Shown piece by piece: positions 8,134-18,300 of a stretch of DNA of 64,000 bases (the stretch's first letter is position 1; each line of letters begins with the position of its first letter). Under the pieces are notes generated by a model, which was not told the origin of the DNA, searched no databases, and saw nothing but the letters and a program-made list of their open reading frames with translations. A program made the position numbers and the translations under genes. Source of the DNA: Duganella aceris (lineage in GTDB: Bacteria; Pseudomonadota; Gammaproteobacteria; Burkholderiales; Burkholderiaceae_D); assembly GCF_011090165.1 (NCBI RefSeq), contig NZ_JAADJT010000005.1, positions 397,784 through 461,783 of the forward strand. Reading direction: 5' to 3'.

Positions 8134-9291
8134 ATGACCGACCAAAATTCCTATGAAGACATCCGCGACGCCGTGCGCGCTCTGTGCGCCGAGTTCCCCG
8201 CCGAATACTTCCGCAAGATCGACGAGGAGCGCGGCTATCCCGCCAAGTTCGTCGATGCGCTGACGCAGGCCGGCTGGCTGGCTGCGCTGATTCCGCAAGA
8301 GTATGGCGGCTCCGGCCTGGGCCTGACCGAAGCCTCGGTCATCATGGAAGAGATCAACCGCGCCGGCGGCAATTCCGGCGCCTGCCACGGCCAGATGTAC
8401 AACATGGGCACGGTGCTGCGCCACGGCTCGGAAGCGCAGAAGCAACTGTACCTGCCGCAGATCGCCAGCGGCGCGCTGCGGTTGCAATCGATGGCCGTCA
8501 CTGAACCGACCACCGGCACCGACACCACCAAGATCACCACCACCGCCGTGCGCAAGGGCGACCGCTACGTGGTCAACGGGCAGAAAGTGTGGATCTCGCG
8601 CGTCCAGCACTCCGACCTGATGATCCTGCTGGCGCGCACCACACCGCTGGCCGAGGTCACCAAGAAATCCGAGGGTATGTCGATTTTCATCGTCGACCTG
8701 CGCGAGGCCATCGGCAAAGGCCTGACGGTGCAGCCCATCCTCAACATGGTCAACCACGAGACCAACGAACTGTTTTTCGAGAACCTGGAAATCCCGGTCG
8801 AGAACCTGATCGGCGAGGAGGGCAAGGGTTTCAAGTACATCCTCGACGGCCTGAACGCCGAGCGCACGCTGATCGCCGCCGAGTGCATCGGCGACGGCTA
8901 CTGGTTCATCGACAAGGTCACCAAGTACGTCAACGAGCGGGTGGTGTTCGGCCGCCCGATCGGCCAGAACCAGGGCGTGCAGTTCCCGATCGCCAAGGCC
9001 TACGTCAACCTGGAGGCGGCCAACCTGATGCGCTACAAGGCCTGCGAGCTGTTCGACGCGCACCAGCCCTGCGGCACCCAGGCCAACATGGCCAAGATGC
9101 TGGCCGCCGACGCATCCTGGGAAGCGGCCAATGCCTGCCTGCAATTCCACGGCGGCTTCGGCTTCGCCTGCGAATACGACGTCGAGCGCAAGTTCCGCGA
9201 GACGCGGCTGTATCAGGTGGCGCCGATCTCCACCAACCTGATCCTGTCCTACGTCGCCGAGCACGTGCTTGGCATGCCACGTTCATTCTGA
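8134..9291 (+). CDS. Acyl-CoA dehydrogenase-fold flavoprotein of the itaconate operon
   Basis: The 385-residue protein has the family's N-terminal helical, beta and C-terminal helical domains (AVTEPTTGTDT, YVVNGQKVWIS, FHGGFGF). The C-terminal segment where most acyl-CoA dehydrogenases have YEGT, carrying the catalytic Glu, instead reads VAPIS (362-366), so the usual base is absent. Long-chain and isovaleryl types place the Glu elsewhere, so activity is not excluded. A homologue occupies the same place in the P. aeruginosa itaconate operon. Its substrate is unproven; methylsuccinyl-CoA or itaconyl-related thioesters are plausible. Confidence 0.88.
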   Translation: MTDQNSYEDIRDAVRALCAEFPAEYFRKIDEERGYPAKFVDALTQAGWLAALIPQEYGGSGLGLTEASVIMEEINRAGGNSGACHGQMYNMGTVLRHGSEAQKQLYLPQIASGALRLQSMAVTEPTTGTDTTKITTTAVRKGDRYVVNGQKVWISRVQHSDLMILLARTTPLAEVTKKSEGMSIFIVDLREAIGKGLTVQPILNMVNHETNELFFENLEIPVENLIGEEGKGFKYILDGLNAERTLIAAECIGDGYWFIDKVTKYVNERVVFGRPIGQNQGVQFPIAKAYVNLEAANLMRYKACELFDAHQPCGTQANMAKMLAADASWEAANACLQFHGGFGFACEYDVERKFRETRLYQVAPISTNLILSYVAEHVLGMPRSF

Positions 9292-9301
9292 GGAGGCCGG
9301 C

Positions 9302-10480
9302 ATGCGACCATTGGACGGCATCACCGTTGTCACCCTGGAACACGCGATCGCCGCGCCGTTCTGCACCCGCCAGCTGGCCGACCTGGGCGCGCGCGTCATC
9401 AAGGTCGAGCGGCCCGGCGTCGGCGATTTCGCCCGCGCCTACGACAAGCGCGCGCGCGGCATGGCGTCGCACTTCATCTGGACCAACCGCTCAAAAGAAA
9501 GCCTGACGTTGGATGTCAAGCACGACGAGGCGAGCGCAATCCTCGACAAGCTGCTCGACGGCGCCGACGTGCTGGTGCAAAACCTGGCGCCGGGCGCGGC
9601 CGCGCGGCTCGGCTTGTCATATACGGTGCTGCGCGAACGCTATCCGCGCCTGATCGTCTGCGACATTTCCGGCTACGGCGCCGACGGCCCGTACCGCGAC
9701 AAGAAAGCCTACGACCTGCTGATCCAGAGCGAGGCGGGCTTCCTGTCGGTCACCGGCAGCCCGGACGAACCGGCCAAGGCCGGCTGCTCGATCTCGGACA
9801 TCGCGGCCGGCATGTATGCCTACACCAATATCCTGGCGGCGCTGATCCAGCGCGGCCGCAGCGGCAAGGGCAGCCACATCGACGTCTCCATGCTGGAGAG
9901 CATGGTCGAGTGGATGAGCTTCCCGCTGTACTACGCCATCGACGGCGCCGAGCCGCCGCCGCGCGCCGGCGCCGCCCACGCTACCATCTATCCGTACGGC
10001 CCGTTCCCGGCCGGCGACGGCAAGGTGGTCATGCTGGGCTTGCAGAACGAGCGCGAGTGGGAGGTTTTCTGCGCCAAGGTGCTGGGCAAGCCGGAGTTGG
10101 CCAAGGATCCGCGCTTCGATTCGAATTCGACCCGCACCGTGGCGCGCGCCGAGCTGCGCGCCATCATTGTCGCCGAGTTCGCGGGGCTGAGCGCCGAGCA
10201 GGTCATCGCGCGGCTGGATCAGGCGCAGATCGCCAACGCGCATCTGAACGATATGCACGATCTGTGGAATCACCCGCAGCTGAAGGCGCGCGAACGCTGG
10301 GTCGAGATCGACACGCCGGCCGGCGCCATGCCGGCGCTGCTGCCGCCCGGCGTGCCGGACACCTACACGCCGCGCATGGACGCCGTGCCCGCGCTGGGCC
10401 AGCACACCGACGCGATCCTCGCCGAACTGGGCTACGGCGGCGACGCCATCGCCGCGCTGCGCGAACAGCGCGCGGTGTAG
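9302..10480 (+). CDS. ict: CaiB/BaiF-family CoA transferase, probable succinyl-CoA:itaconate CoA-transferase
   Basis: The protein has 392 residues. ATG 9302 follows GAGGAGG and replaces an upstream in-frame ATG inside the preceding gene. Class III CoA-transferase features include DLGARVIKVERP (28-39) and Asp166 in SISDIAAG, which aligns with the Asp that carries the CoA-anhydride intermediate. It lies 10 bp after the dehydrogenase gene. In an operon with Ich- and Ccl-like genes the expected role is activation of itaconate with succinyl-CoA. Sequence alone cannot fix the acid specificity. Confidence 0.8.
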   Translation: MRPLDGITVVTLEHAIAAPFCTRQLADLGARVIKVERPGVGDFARAYDKRARGMASHFIWTNRSKESLTLDVKHDEASAILDKLLDGADVLVQNLAPGAAARLGLSYTVLRERYPRLIVCDISGYGADGPYRDKKAYDLLIQSEAGFLSVTGSPDEPAKAGCSISDIAAGMYAYTNILAALIQRGRSGKGSHIDVSMLESMVEWMSFPLYYAIDGAEPPPRAGAAHATIYPYGPFPAGDGKVVMLGLQNEREWEVFCAKVLGKPELAKDPRFDSNSTRTVARAELRAIIVAEFAGLSAEQVIARLDQAQIANAHLNDMHDLWNHPQLKARERWVEIDTPAGAMPALLPPGVPDTYTPRMDAVPALGQHTDAILAELGYGGDAIAALREQRAV

Positions 10481-10505
10481 TAAATAATAAACAGGAGACC
10501 ACGAT

Positions 10506-11864
10506 ATGACCCACGACCATCCGAGCGCCGCGCTGGCCACTTTCGCCGCTGAATTGCGCTTCGAAGACATCCCGGCGCCGGTGTTGCGCCGCACCGAGGA
10601 CTTGCTGCTGGACTGGATCGGCTCGGCGCTGGCAGGCAAGAGCGGGCGGCCGGTGCGCACCATCGAGTGGTATGCGCGGCAGATGGGGCCGCAGGAGGGC
10701 GCGTGCGAGGTGCTGGTCTCGCGGCGCGGCACCAGTCCGATGTTCGCGGCCATGGTCAATGCCGCGTCGTCGCACTTCGCCGAGCAGGACGATGTGCATA
10801 ACGGTTCGGTGTTTCATCCGGCAGCGGTGGTGTTTCCGGTGGTGCTGGCGATCGCGCAATCGATCGGCGCCAGCGGCAAGGATTTGCTGAGCGCGACGGT
10901 GGCCGGTTACGAGGTCGGCATCCGCGTCGGCGAGTTCCTCGGGCGATCGCATTACCGGATCTTCCACACCACCGGCACCGCCGGCACGGTGGCCGCCGCT
11001 GCCGCTGCCGGGCATCTGCTGAAGTTGTCGCCGGAGCGGATGTTGCATGCGTTCGGCTCTGCCGGGACGCAGGCCGCCGGCCTATGGGAATTCCTGCGCG
11101 ACGCGGCCGATTCCAAGCAGTTGCACACCGCCAAGGCGGCGGCCGACGGGCTGATGTCGGCCTATCTGGCGAACGAAGGCTTCACCGGCGCGCGCCATAT
11201 TCTGGAAGGGCCGCAAGGCATGGCGGCCGGCATGTCCAGCGACGCCGATCCGGCCAAGCTGACCGACCGGCTGGGCGAGCGGTGGGCCTTGGCCGAGACG
11301 TCGTTCAAGTTCCATTCCTCGTGCCGGCATACGCATCCGGCGGCCGATGCGCTGTTGAAGGTTGTGACCGAGCAGAAGTTGCGGCCGGAGGAGATCGCGC
11401 GCGTTGTCACCCATGTTCACCAGGGCGCGATCGATGTGCTGGGGCCGGTGGTTAATCCGCAGACGGTGCACCAGGCCAAGTTCTCGATGGGCACGGTGTT
11501 GGGCTTGATCGCGCAGTTCGGCACGGCGGGGCTGAAGGAATTCGAAGGTTCGTACAACGATGGCCGCGTCGCCCAGTTTCGCGGCAAGGTGGAGATGGTG
11601 CTCGACGACGAGGTCAACACCGCCTATCCGGCACGTTGGATCGGCAAGGTGACGGTGGAAACCGTCGACGGCCGCACCTTCAGCGGCCGCGTCGACGAGC
11701 CGAAGGGCGATCCCGGCAACACCCTCTCGCGCGACGAGCTGGAGCAGAAAGCCCTGCGCCTGGCCCAGTTCGGCGACGCCGCCAGTGAAGCAGAGATGCT
11801 GGCGCTGTTCCCGCGCATCTGGAACATCGCCGAGCTGCCGGTCGTCGGCAAGCTGCTAGGATGA
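10506..11864 (+). CDS. MmgE/PrpD-family protein
   Basis: The 452-residue protein matches the usual family length (about 450). The family includes 2-methylcitrate dehydratase and cis-aconitate decarboxylase. Visible family segments are the helical start (LDWIGSALAGKSGRPV), SSHFAEQDDVHNGSVFHPAA and FKFHSSCRHTHPAADAL. The gene lies between ict and ccl and overlaps ccl by 4 bp, so it is clearly part of the operon. A homologue exists at this position in Pseudomonas. It could dehydrate, hydrate or isomerise a C5/C6 tricarboxylate or dicarboxylate; the exact reaction is unknown. Confidence 0.88.
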   Translation: MTHDHPSAALATFAAELRFEDIPAPVLRRTEDLLLDWIGSALAGKSGRPVRTIEWYARQMGPQEGACEVLVSRRGTSPMFAAMVNAASSHFAEQDDVHNGSVFHPAAVVFPVVLAIAQSIGASGKDLLSATVAGYEVGIRVGEFLGRSHYRIFHTTGTAGTVAAAAAAGHLLKLSPERMLHAFGSAGTQAAGLWEFLRDAADSKQLHTAKAAADGLMSAYLANEGFTGARHILEGPQGMAAGMSSDADPAKLTDRLGERWALAETSFKFHSSCRHTHPAADALLKVVTEQKLRPEEIARVVTHVHQGAIDVLGPVVNPQTVHQAKFSMGTVLGLIAQFGTAGLKEFEGSYNDGRVAQFRGKVEMVLDDEVNTAYPARWIGKVTVETVDGRTFSGRVDEPKGDPGNTLSRDELEQKALRLAQFGDAASEAEMLALFPRIWNIAELPVVGKLLG

Positions 11865-12688
11865 CCGCGATGAGCGCCGTCGCCCGATCCTACCTTTTCG
11901 TGCCGGGCAACCGGCCGGAGCGCTTCGACAAAGCCCATGCGGCCGGCGCCGACGCCGTCATCGTCGATCTGGAAGACGCGGTGCCAGCCGCCGACAAGTC
12001 CAAGGCCCGGCAGGCGCTGGGGGCCTGGCTCTCGGCGGACCACCCGGTCTACATCCGCATCAACGCCGCCGACAGCGCCTGGTTCGCCGCCGACCTGGCC
12101 CTGTGCGGCCACCCCGGCGTGGCCGGCATCGTCCTGCCCAAAGCCGAGCGCGAACAAGACCTGGCCGCGCTGGCCGACGCCGGCGCGCCATCCATCCTGC
12201 CGCTGATTGAAAGCGCCCAAGGCCTGTGGAACGCCGTCGCGCTGGCGCGCGCGCCCAAAGTCCTGCGCCTGATCTTCGGCGCCATCGACTTCAGCCTCGA
12301 CGCCGGCATCACCGAAAGCCGCGAAGCCTTGCTCTACACCCGCTCGCAACTGGTGCAGGTATCGCGCGTCGCCGGCCTGCAAGCCCCCGTCGACGGCGTG
12401 ACCACCGCCCTGGACGAAGCCGGCGCCGCGCTGGTCCGCGACGACGCCAGACACGCGCGCGGCCTCGGCTTCGGCGGCAAGCTGTGCATCCACCCCCGGC
12501 AAGTGCCCTTGGTCAACACCGCCTGGGCGCCCAGCAAGGAAGAAATGGCCTGGGCGCTGCGCGTCGAGGCCGCCGCCAAAGCATCCGGCGGCGCCGCCGT
12601 CGCCCTCGACGGCAAGATGATCGACCTGCCGGTGATCCTGATCGCCCGGCAAATGATGGCCGAAGCCGCCCGCAGAGGCTTGGCCTGA
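11861..12688 (+). CDS. ccl: HpcH/HpaI (CitE-like) aldolase, probable citramalyl-CoA lyase
   Basis: The 275-residue protein is the same length as the P. aeruginosa itaconate-pathway Ccl. The TIM-barrel landmarks are SYLFVPGNRPERFDKA at the N-terminus, VDLEDAV with the Mg ligand, the catalytic ESAQGLWN segment and FGAIDFSLDAGI. Predicted reaction: citramalyl-CoA to acetyl-CoA plus pyruvate, completing itaconate breakdown. The start overlaps the preceding stop (ATGA), indicating translational coupling. Malyl-CoA lyase-type activity is the alternative. Confidence 0.85.
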   Translation: MTAMSAVARSYLFVPGNRPERFDKAHAAGADAVIVDLEDAVPAADKSKARQALGAWLSADHPVYIRINAADSAWFAADLALCGHPGVAGIVLPKAEREQDLAALADAGAPSILPLIESAQGLWNAVALARAPKVLRLIFGAIDFSLDAGITESREALLYTRSQLVQVSRVAGLQAPVDGVTTALDEAGAALVRDDARHARGLGFGGKLCIHPRQVPLVNTAWAPSKEEMAWALRVEAAAKASGGAAVALDGKMIDLPVILIARQMMAEAARRGLA

Positions 12689-12735
12689 GCAAGCAACCAG
12701 CACACCACTAAAAAACACAGCCAACGGAGACAAGC

Positions 12736-13743
12736 ATGAAAACCAAACACCTGAAAATCCTGGTCCTGGCCGCCGCCTTCGCCTGCGGCGGCGCGTTCGC
12801 CCAAAACCCCATCGTCATCAAGTTCAGCCACGTGGTCGCCAACGACACGCCGAAAGGCAAGGGCGCCCAGCGCTTCAAGGAGCTGGCGGAGAAAGCCACC
12901 AACGGCCGCGTCAAAGTCGAGCTGTACCCGAACAGCCAGCTCTACAAGGACAAGGAAGAACTGGAAGCGCTGCAACTGGGCGCGGTGCAGATGCTGGCGC
13001 CATCGCTGGCCAAGTTCGGCCCGCTCGGCGTCAAGGAATTCGAAGTATTCGACCTGCCGTTCATCTTCCCCGACAAGGCCGCGCTGTACCGCGTCACCGA
13101 AGGCCCGGTCGGCAAAGAGCTGATGGCCAGGCTGGAGCCGAAAGGCATCAAGGGCCTGGCCTACTGGGACAACGGCTTCAAGGAGATGACCGCCAACAAG
13201 CCGCTGCGCGCCGTGTCCGATTTCAAGGGCCTGAAGATGCGCATCCAGTCGTCCAAGGTGCTGGACGCGCAGATGCGCGCGCTGGGCGCCAACCCGCAGG
13301 TGCTGGCGTTCTCCGAGGTCTACCAGTCGCTGCAGACCGGCGTGGTGGACGGCGTCGAGAACACGCCCTCCAACCTGTACACGCAGAAGATGCATGAAGT
13401 GCAGAAGCACCTGACGGTCTCCGACCACGGCTACATCGGCTACGCCGTCATCGTCAACAAGAAGTTCTGGGACAGCCTGCCGCCGGACGTGCGCGGCCAG
13501 CTGGAAGGCGCGATGAAGGAAGCCACCAAGTACTCCAACCAGATCGCGCAGGAGGAGAACGACCAGGCGATGGAAGGCATCCGCAAGGCCGGCAAGACCA
13601 CCATCTACACGCTGACGCCGGCCGAGAAAGAACAATGGCGCGCGGCGCTGCTGCCGGTACGCAAGGAAATGGCGGCACGACTCGGCAAGGACACCATCGC
13701 CGCGATCGAGAAAGCCACGGCCGTGCCGGTCGCCGCAAAATAA
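12736..13743 (+). CDS. TRAP transporter periplasmic solute-binding protein (DctP family)
   Basis: The 335-residue protein has a signal peptide (MKTKHLKILVLAAAF to about residue 24, AFA-QN). DctP-fold hallmarks include IKFSHVVANDTPKGKGA, the conserved Arg segment GLKMRIQSSKVL and GVVDGVENTPSNLY. Such receptors bind carboxylates via the Arg; in this operon itaconate or a relative is likely. The small and large membrane subunits (DctQ, DctM) do not follow; a methyltransferase does. The partner permease must be elsewhere or the receptor is orphaned. Confidence 0.92.
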   Translation: MKTKHLKILVLAAAFACGGAFAQNPIVIKFSHVVANDTPKGKGAQRFKELAEKATNGRVKVELYPNSQLYKDKEELEALQLGAVQMLAPSLAKFGPLGVKEFEVFDLPFIFPDKAALYRVTEGPVGKELMARLEPKGIKGLAYWDNGFKEMTANKPLRAVSDFKGLKMRIQSSKVLDAQMRALGANPQVLAFSEVYQSLQTGVVDGVENTPSNLYTQKMHEVQKHLTVSDHGYIGYAVIVNKKFWDSLPPDVRGQLEGAMKEATKYSNQIAQEENDQAMEGIRKAGKTTIYTLTPAEKEQWRAALLPVRKEMAARLGKDTIAAIEKATAVPVAAK

Positions 13744-13750
13744 GCCCGGC

Positions 13751-14473
13751 ATGAAGATCGCGACGTCGCCCGGCGAAGATCCGGGACCGCTGCGCGACGA
13801 GCGCGAGCTGATCGCTGCCTTGCCTCTGCCGCTCTCGGCACGGGCGCTGGAGCTGGGCTGCGGCACGGCGCGGCAGACGCGTGCGCTGCTGCGCAGCGGA
13901 AAGTTCGACGCCATCACCGCGCTGGAGGTCGACACCCGCCAGCACGCACTGAATCTGCTGCTGGACGATTTGCCCGGCGTCAGCTTCGGCCTCGGCGGCG
14001 CGGAGGCGATACCGGCCACCGACGCCAGCGTCGACGCCGTGTTCCTGTTCAAGTCACTCCACCACGTGCCGATGGCACTGCTGGACCAGGCCTTCGCCGA
14101 GATGCGGCGGGTCCTCAAGCCGGGCGGCCTGTTGTACATCTCGGAACCGATCTTCGGCGGCGACTACAACGAGATCCTGCGCCTGTTCCATGACGAACAG
14201 GCGGTGCGCCAGGCCGCGTTCGACGCCACCGTGCGCGCCGTCGATGCCCGCTGCTTCGAGCTGGTCGGGCAAACCTTCTTCCTGGCGCCGGTACGCTACC
14301 GCAGCTTCGACGAATTCGAACGCGCCGTCATCGGCGTCACGCACACCGAGCACCATTTGTCTGCTGCGCTGCACCGGCAGGTGCGCGAACGCTTCGACGC
14401 CCACATGACGGAGCAGGGCGCCGCGTTCGAAGCGCCGTTCCGGGTCGATTTGCTGCGCCGCCCTACAGGGTAG
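13751..14473 (+). CDS. Class I SAM-dependent methyltransferase
   Basis: The 240-residue protein carries motif I ALELGCGTARQTRAL (about 30-44), the acidic loop ALEVDTR and the post-motif segment RRVLKPGGLLYISEP, all diagnostic of the Methyltransf_11 group. It begins 7 bp after the TRAP receptor gene and is probably cotranscribed. Its connection to itaconate catabolism is unclear. A trans-aconitate-methyltransferase-like role acting on a carboxylate would fit the setting but is speculation. Confidence 0.82.
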   Translation: MKIATSPGEDPGPLRDERELIAALPLPLSARALELGCGTARQTRALLRSGKFDAITALEVDTRQHALNLLLDDLPGVSFGLGGAEAIPATDASVDAVFLFKSLHHVPMALLDQAFAEMRRVLKPGGLLYISEPIFGGDYNEILRLFHDEQAVRQAAFDATVRAVDARCFELVGQTFFLAPVRYRSFDEFERAVIGVTHTEHHLSAALHRQVRERFDAHMTEQGAAFEAPFRVDLLRRPTG

Positions 14474-14771
14474 GCGATCGCCCCTTCGGAAAACGATGAT
14501 CATAGTGGCGCTTCATCAACTCTGGAATCGCGGAGGACAAGCTCAGTGTGAATATGCTGCCGGACGGCGTGCTGCTGAAGACGTCGCGAGCAGAAGGGCG
14601 CGTTCAGGAGCTGAAAGCGCTGAGCAAGAGGGCACCACCGTCGCAGGCGGCCACGAATGTTGTATTTGTCGTCAATTTCATTATCAAACCCACAAATAAA
14701 GATTCAATAATGCCAATTTAAATGACATAATCCGCCACTAAGATAATTTTAACAACTTCAGGGGTGGTGTC
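14474..14771. other. Intergenic region with a doubtful 57-codon reading frame
   Basis: This 298-bp gap separates the methyltransferase from the PEP-CTERM gene. A frame starting GTG 14548 (or ATG 14554) and stopping at 14721 follows a GGAGG at 14532-14536, but the spacing is long and the product resembles nothing I recognise. The last 90 bp are strikingly AT-rich relative to the surroundings and probably hold the promoter of the PEP-CTERM gene. No clear terminator is visible. Confidence 0.3.
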
Positions 14772-15359
14772 ATGAATCGATTTGTCCAGCAATCGTTGTG
14801 CGTTGGCGCGCTGCTGTGCGCCGCTTTGACGGCACAGGCTGCGCCAACCGTCGTCAACGGCGGTTTCGAAGCCGGCGACTTCACCGGCTGGTCGCTGGTC
14901 GGCGACCAGGACTATAACGTGGTCGCTGGCGACAACCCTCATACCGGCGACTTCTCCGCATTCTTCGGCCAAACCGACGCTGCGGCCACGCTGTCGCAAA
15001 GCCTGGCCACCGTGGCCGGCCATGCCTACACCGTGTCGTTCTGGCTGTCCAACCTGGGCGGCAGCGTCAACAACATCGACACCGTCAACAGCTTCGAGAT
15101 ACTGATCGACGGCGCCAAGCTGCTCGACGTGCAAGACAAGACCGCCACCAGCTACACCAAGTTCCAGCAAGCGTTCACCGCCACGTCGTCGTCGACCGTG
15201 CTGGCGTTCAGCTTCAAGCACGACGAAAACTTCTGGCTGCTGGACGACGTCGCGGTCAGCGAAGTGCCGCCAACCATTCCTTCTGTTCCCGAGCCGTCGA
15301 CGGTGCTGATGCTGGCGCTCGGCCTGGGCGCGCTCTTGCTGCGCCGCCGCCTGGCTTGA
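14772..15359 (+). CDS. PEP-CTERM sorting-domain protein with carbohydrate-binding-like beta-sandwich
   Basis: The 195-residue protein has a signal peptide (cleavage near AQA-AP, residues 21-25). The body (26-165) begins VVNGGFEAGDFTGW, typical of the beta-sandwich in many PEP-CTERM proteins. The C-terminus has VPEPST, a hydrophobic helix and the RRRLA basic tail, the exosortase recognition signal. The protein is expected to be processed and exported in a biofilm/exopolysaccharide context. No exosortase is in this window. The next gene encodes the large repeat protein 39 bp downstream, so the two may be co-expressed and interact. Confidence 0.93.
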   Translation: MNRFVQQSLCVGALLCAALTAQAAPTVVNGGFEAGDFTGWSLVGDQDYNVVAGDNPHTGDFSAFFGQTDAAATLSQSLATVAGHAYTVSFWLSNLGGSVNNIDTVNSFEILIDGAKLLDVQDKTATSYTKFQQAFTATSSSTVLAFSFKHDENFWLLDDVAVSEVPPTIPSVPEPSTVLMLALGLGALLLRRRLA

Positions 15360-15398
15360 ACCAACTCCGCCTTCGCCCGCTTTTGATTGGAACCCGCC

Positions 15399-18300
15399 AT
15401 GTCCGTAGCCGCCAACCCTGCCGTTGATCCTTTCGCCCGCATCCTCGCCCTCGGCGATGCGCCCGCCACCCAGACCGGCGCCGGCGGCCAGTGGGTCAAC
15501 GCCTGGTCGGTGACCGGCGTGACGACGACGCAAAAAGCCGATGCGACCAACGCTGCGGAAGCGTGGTCGGCGGTGAAGTACACCGACCTGCTGGCGTCCA
15601 CACTGGCCGGCGGCGACATTTATCGCGGCGACCTGGGTGTCAGCGGCCAGTCGTCCGCCACCGGCACCGTCAAGCAGGAAATCGACGGCAAGGAAGCGCT
15701 GCGCTTCAGCCTGGCCGAAGCGGCGCAATCGGTGTCGATCAACCTGTCGTCGTTCTACGCCAACGACGACGGCACCGGCTATGCCGAGGGTGCGCGCATC
15801 CGCCTGTTCGACGCCGATGGCAGGCAGGTCGGCGAATCGTTCGCCTATGCCAGCGGCACCAGCGGCAACCAGCTGGTGCTGATCAACTCCGCGCTGGCTT
15901 TCCGCTCGGTCGAGATCAGCGCCGGCGCACAGCGCGGCGACGGTAGCTTCTCGTTCGGCGGCTACGGCGACGGTAGCGGCGGCTTTGGCAGCGACAGCTA
16001 CACCAGCGGCACCAAACACGGCAGCGATTTCCTGGTGCACTCGGTCAGCTTCGCGCTGGCGCGCCCGGCCGCCACGGCCGACAGCTACGCCTTGAACGAG
16101 GATGCGCCGTCGGCCATCTTCGGCAGCGTGCTGGCCAACGACAAGGACGCCAACCAGGCACCGCTGACAGCCGTGCTGGAGACCGGCGCGGCGCACGGCA
16201 CGCTGACCTTCAATGCCGACGGCACATTCAGCTACCAGCCGAACGCGCTGTACTCCGGGCAGGATTCGTTCAGCTACCGCGCCAGCAACGGTAAGGATTT
16301 GTCCGACGTCACCGTGGTCAACCTGACGATCAACCACGTCAATCACGCGCCGGTGGCGGTGAACGACTCCGTCGCCACCGATGAAGACACCGCAGTGGCC
16401 GGCAACGTCCTGAATGGCGCTGGCCGAGACACCGATGTCGATGGCGACCAGTTGGTGGTGACGTCGTCCGGCAGCTTCACCACCGCCCTCGGCGCCAGCG
16501 TCACCCTCAAGGCCAACGGCGACTTCACCTACAATCCGACAGGCTCGGCTGCGCTGCAGGCGCTGGCAAGTGGCGCCGCGCGGGTGGACGGTTTCGACTA
16601 CACCATCTCCGACGGCCACGGCGGCACCAGCACTGCGCATGTGAATGTCGCGGTTCAGGGGCGCGACGAAGCGACTCCCTCCAACCGGGCGCTGAGCGTG
16701 GAGCAGGGCGCCGAGCTCAAGCACTATCTGCACTACACCACGTCCGGGCTGGATCAATGGGTGGAGATCGACGGCTATACGATCGGCGCCGAGGCCGAGC
16801 ACAGCAATCTCAAGGGCTCGGGCGCGGCGGTGGGCAAGCCCACTCCGGACGAGTTCACGCTGACGCTGGGCGACGGACGGGCCGCCACCGACTTCACCAG
16901 CGCGATATTGCAGGGCAAGAAGATCGACAACGTGGACGTGGTCTCTTACGTCAGCACGGCAAACGGACTGAAACTGGTGCAGCAGTACGCGCTGAGCGAC
17001 GCCTACGTCACGGCGGTGAAAACCGCCGCCGGCGAGGACGGCGCGACACAGACCACGCTGAGCGTGGTGTACAAGGAGATCGTCCAGGGCGTCTCGCCGC
17101 TGGGCGCGAACGGCTTGCCGATCAGCGTGGCGTCGGTCGGCTGGAGCATCCCCAAAATGACCACGTCGCCGTCCGATGCGACAATTCCGGTCGACACGCA
17201 TGATCTGTCGCACCCGACGCCGACGGTGGACAGCGACACGCCGCTGGAATATTACGTGCGGGTGTTGACCAATGACGGCAGGGATGCCGGCGGCGGCTGG
17301 GTCGCGCTCAGCAGTTTCGCGCTGGACTACGCGGCCGACACGAGTTTCCTCAAGGGCACCGGGGCCAGCGTGGGCAAGGCGGTGCCGTCGGAGCTCAGTC
17401 TGGGGCTGGGCATCAGCAAGCTGATGACGGCGATGCTGAACAATGAAATTCTGGGCACGGCGTTCAAAACGGTGGAAGTGGAAGCCTACGCGTCCGGCGG
17501 CAACGGCGGCAAGCCGGCGCTGGTCGACGAATACATCTTCAACGACGCCTTTGTGGTCGATGTGTCCAACCAGAGCGATGCCGACAACAGCGTCCAGCTG
17601 GTCTACAAGGCGTTCACCCACTCGCACCTGGTGTATGACGCGGATGGCAAGTTGAATACGGCCGCTTCGGGCGGCGTGGGCTACGATGTGGCGAAGGCGG
17701 AAATGAAGGCCGTTGCCGTCACGGGCGCGGTCGCGGCCGCGGCCGGTGCGACGGCGCCGCCGAGCGTGGAGCAGGGCGCCGAGCTCAAGCACTATCTGCA
17801 CTACACCACGTCCGGGCTGGACCAATGGGTCGAGATCGACGGCTATACGATCGGCGCCGAGGCCGAGCACAGCAATCTCAAGGGCTCGGGCGCGGCGGTG
17901 GGCAAGCCCACTCCGGACGCGTTCACGCTGACGCTGGGCGACGGACGGGCCGCCACCGACTTCACCAGCGCGATATTGCAGGGCAAGAAGATCGACAACG
18001 TGGACGTGGTCTCTTACGTCAGCACGGCAAACGGACTGAAACTGGTGCAGCAGTACGCGCTGAGCGACGCCTACGTCACGGCGGTGAAAACCGCCGCCGG
18101 CGAGGACGGCGCGACACAGACCACGCTGAGCGTGGTGTACAAGGAGATCGTCCAGGGCGTCTCGCCGCTGGGCGCGAACGGCTTGCCGATCAGCGTGGCG
18201 TCGGTCGGCTGGAGCATCCCCAAAATGACCACGTCGCCGTCCGATGCGACAATTCCGGTCGACACGCATGATCTGTCGCACCCGACGCCGACGGTGGACA

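Noticed and set aside
14548..14721. 57-codon frame between the methyltransferase and PEP-CTERM genes
   Set aside because: Kept only as a note in the gap entry: the ribosome site spacing is poor, composition changes along it and the product matches nothing.
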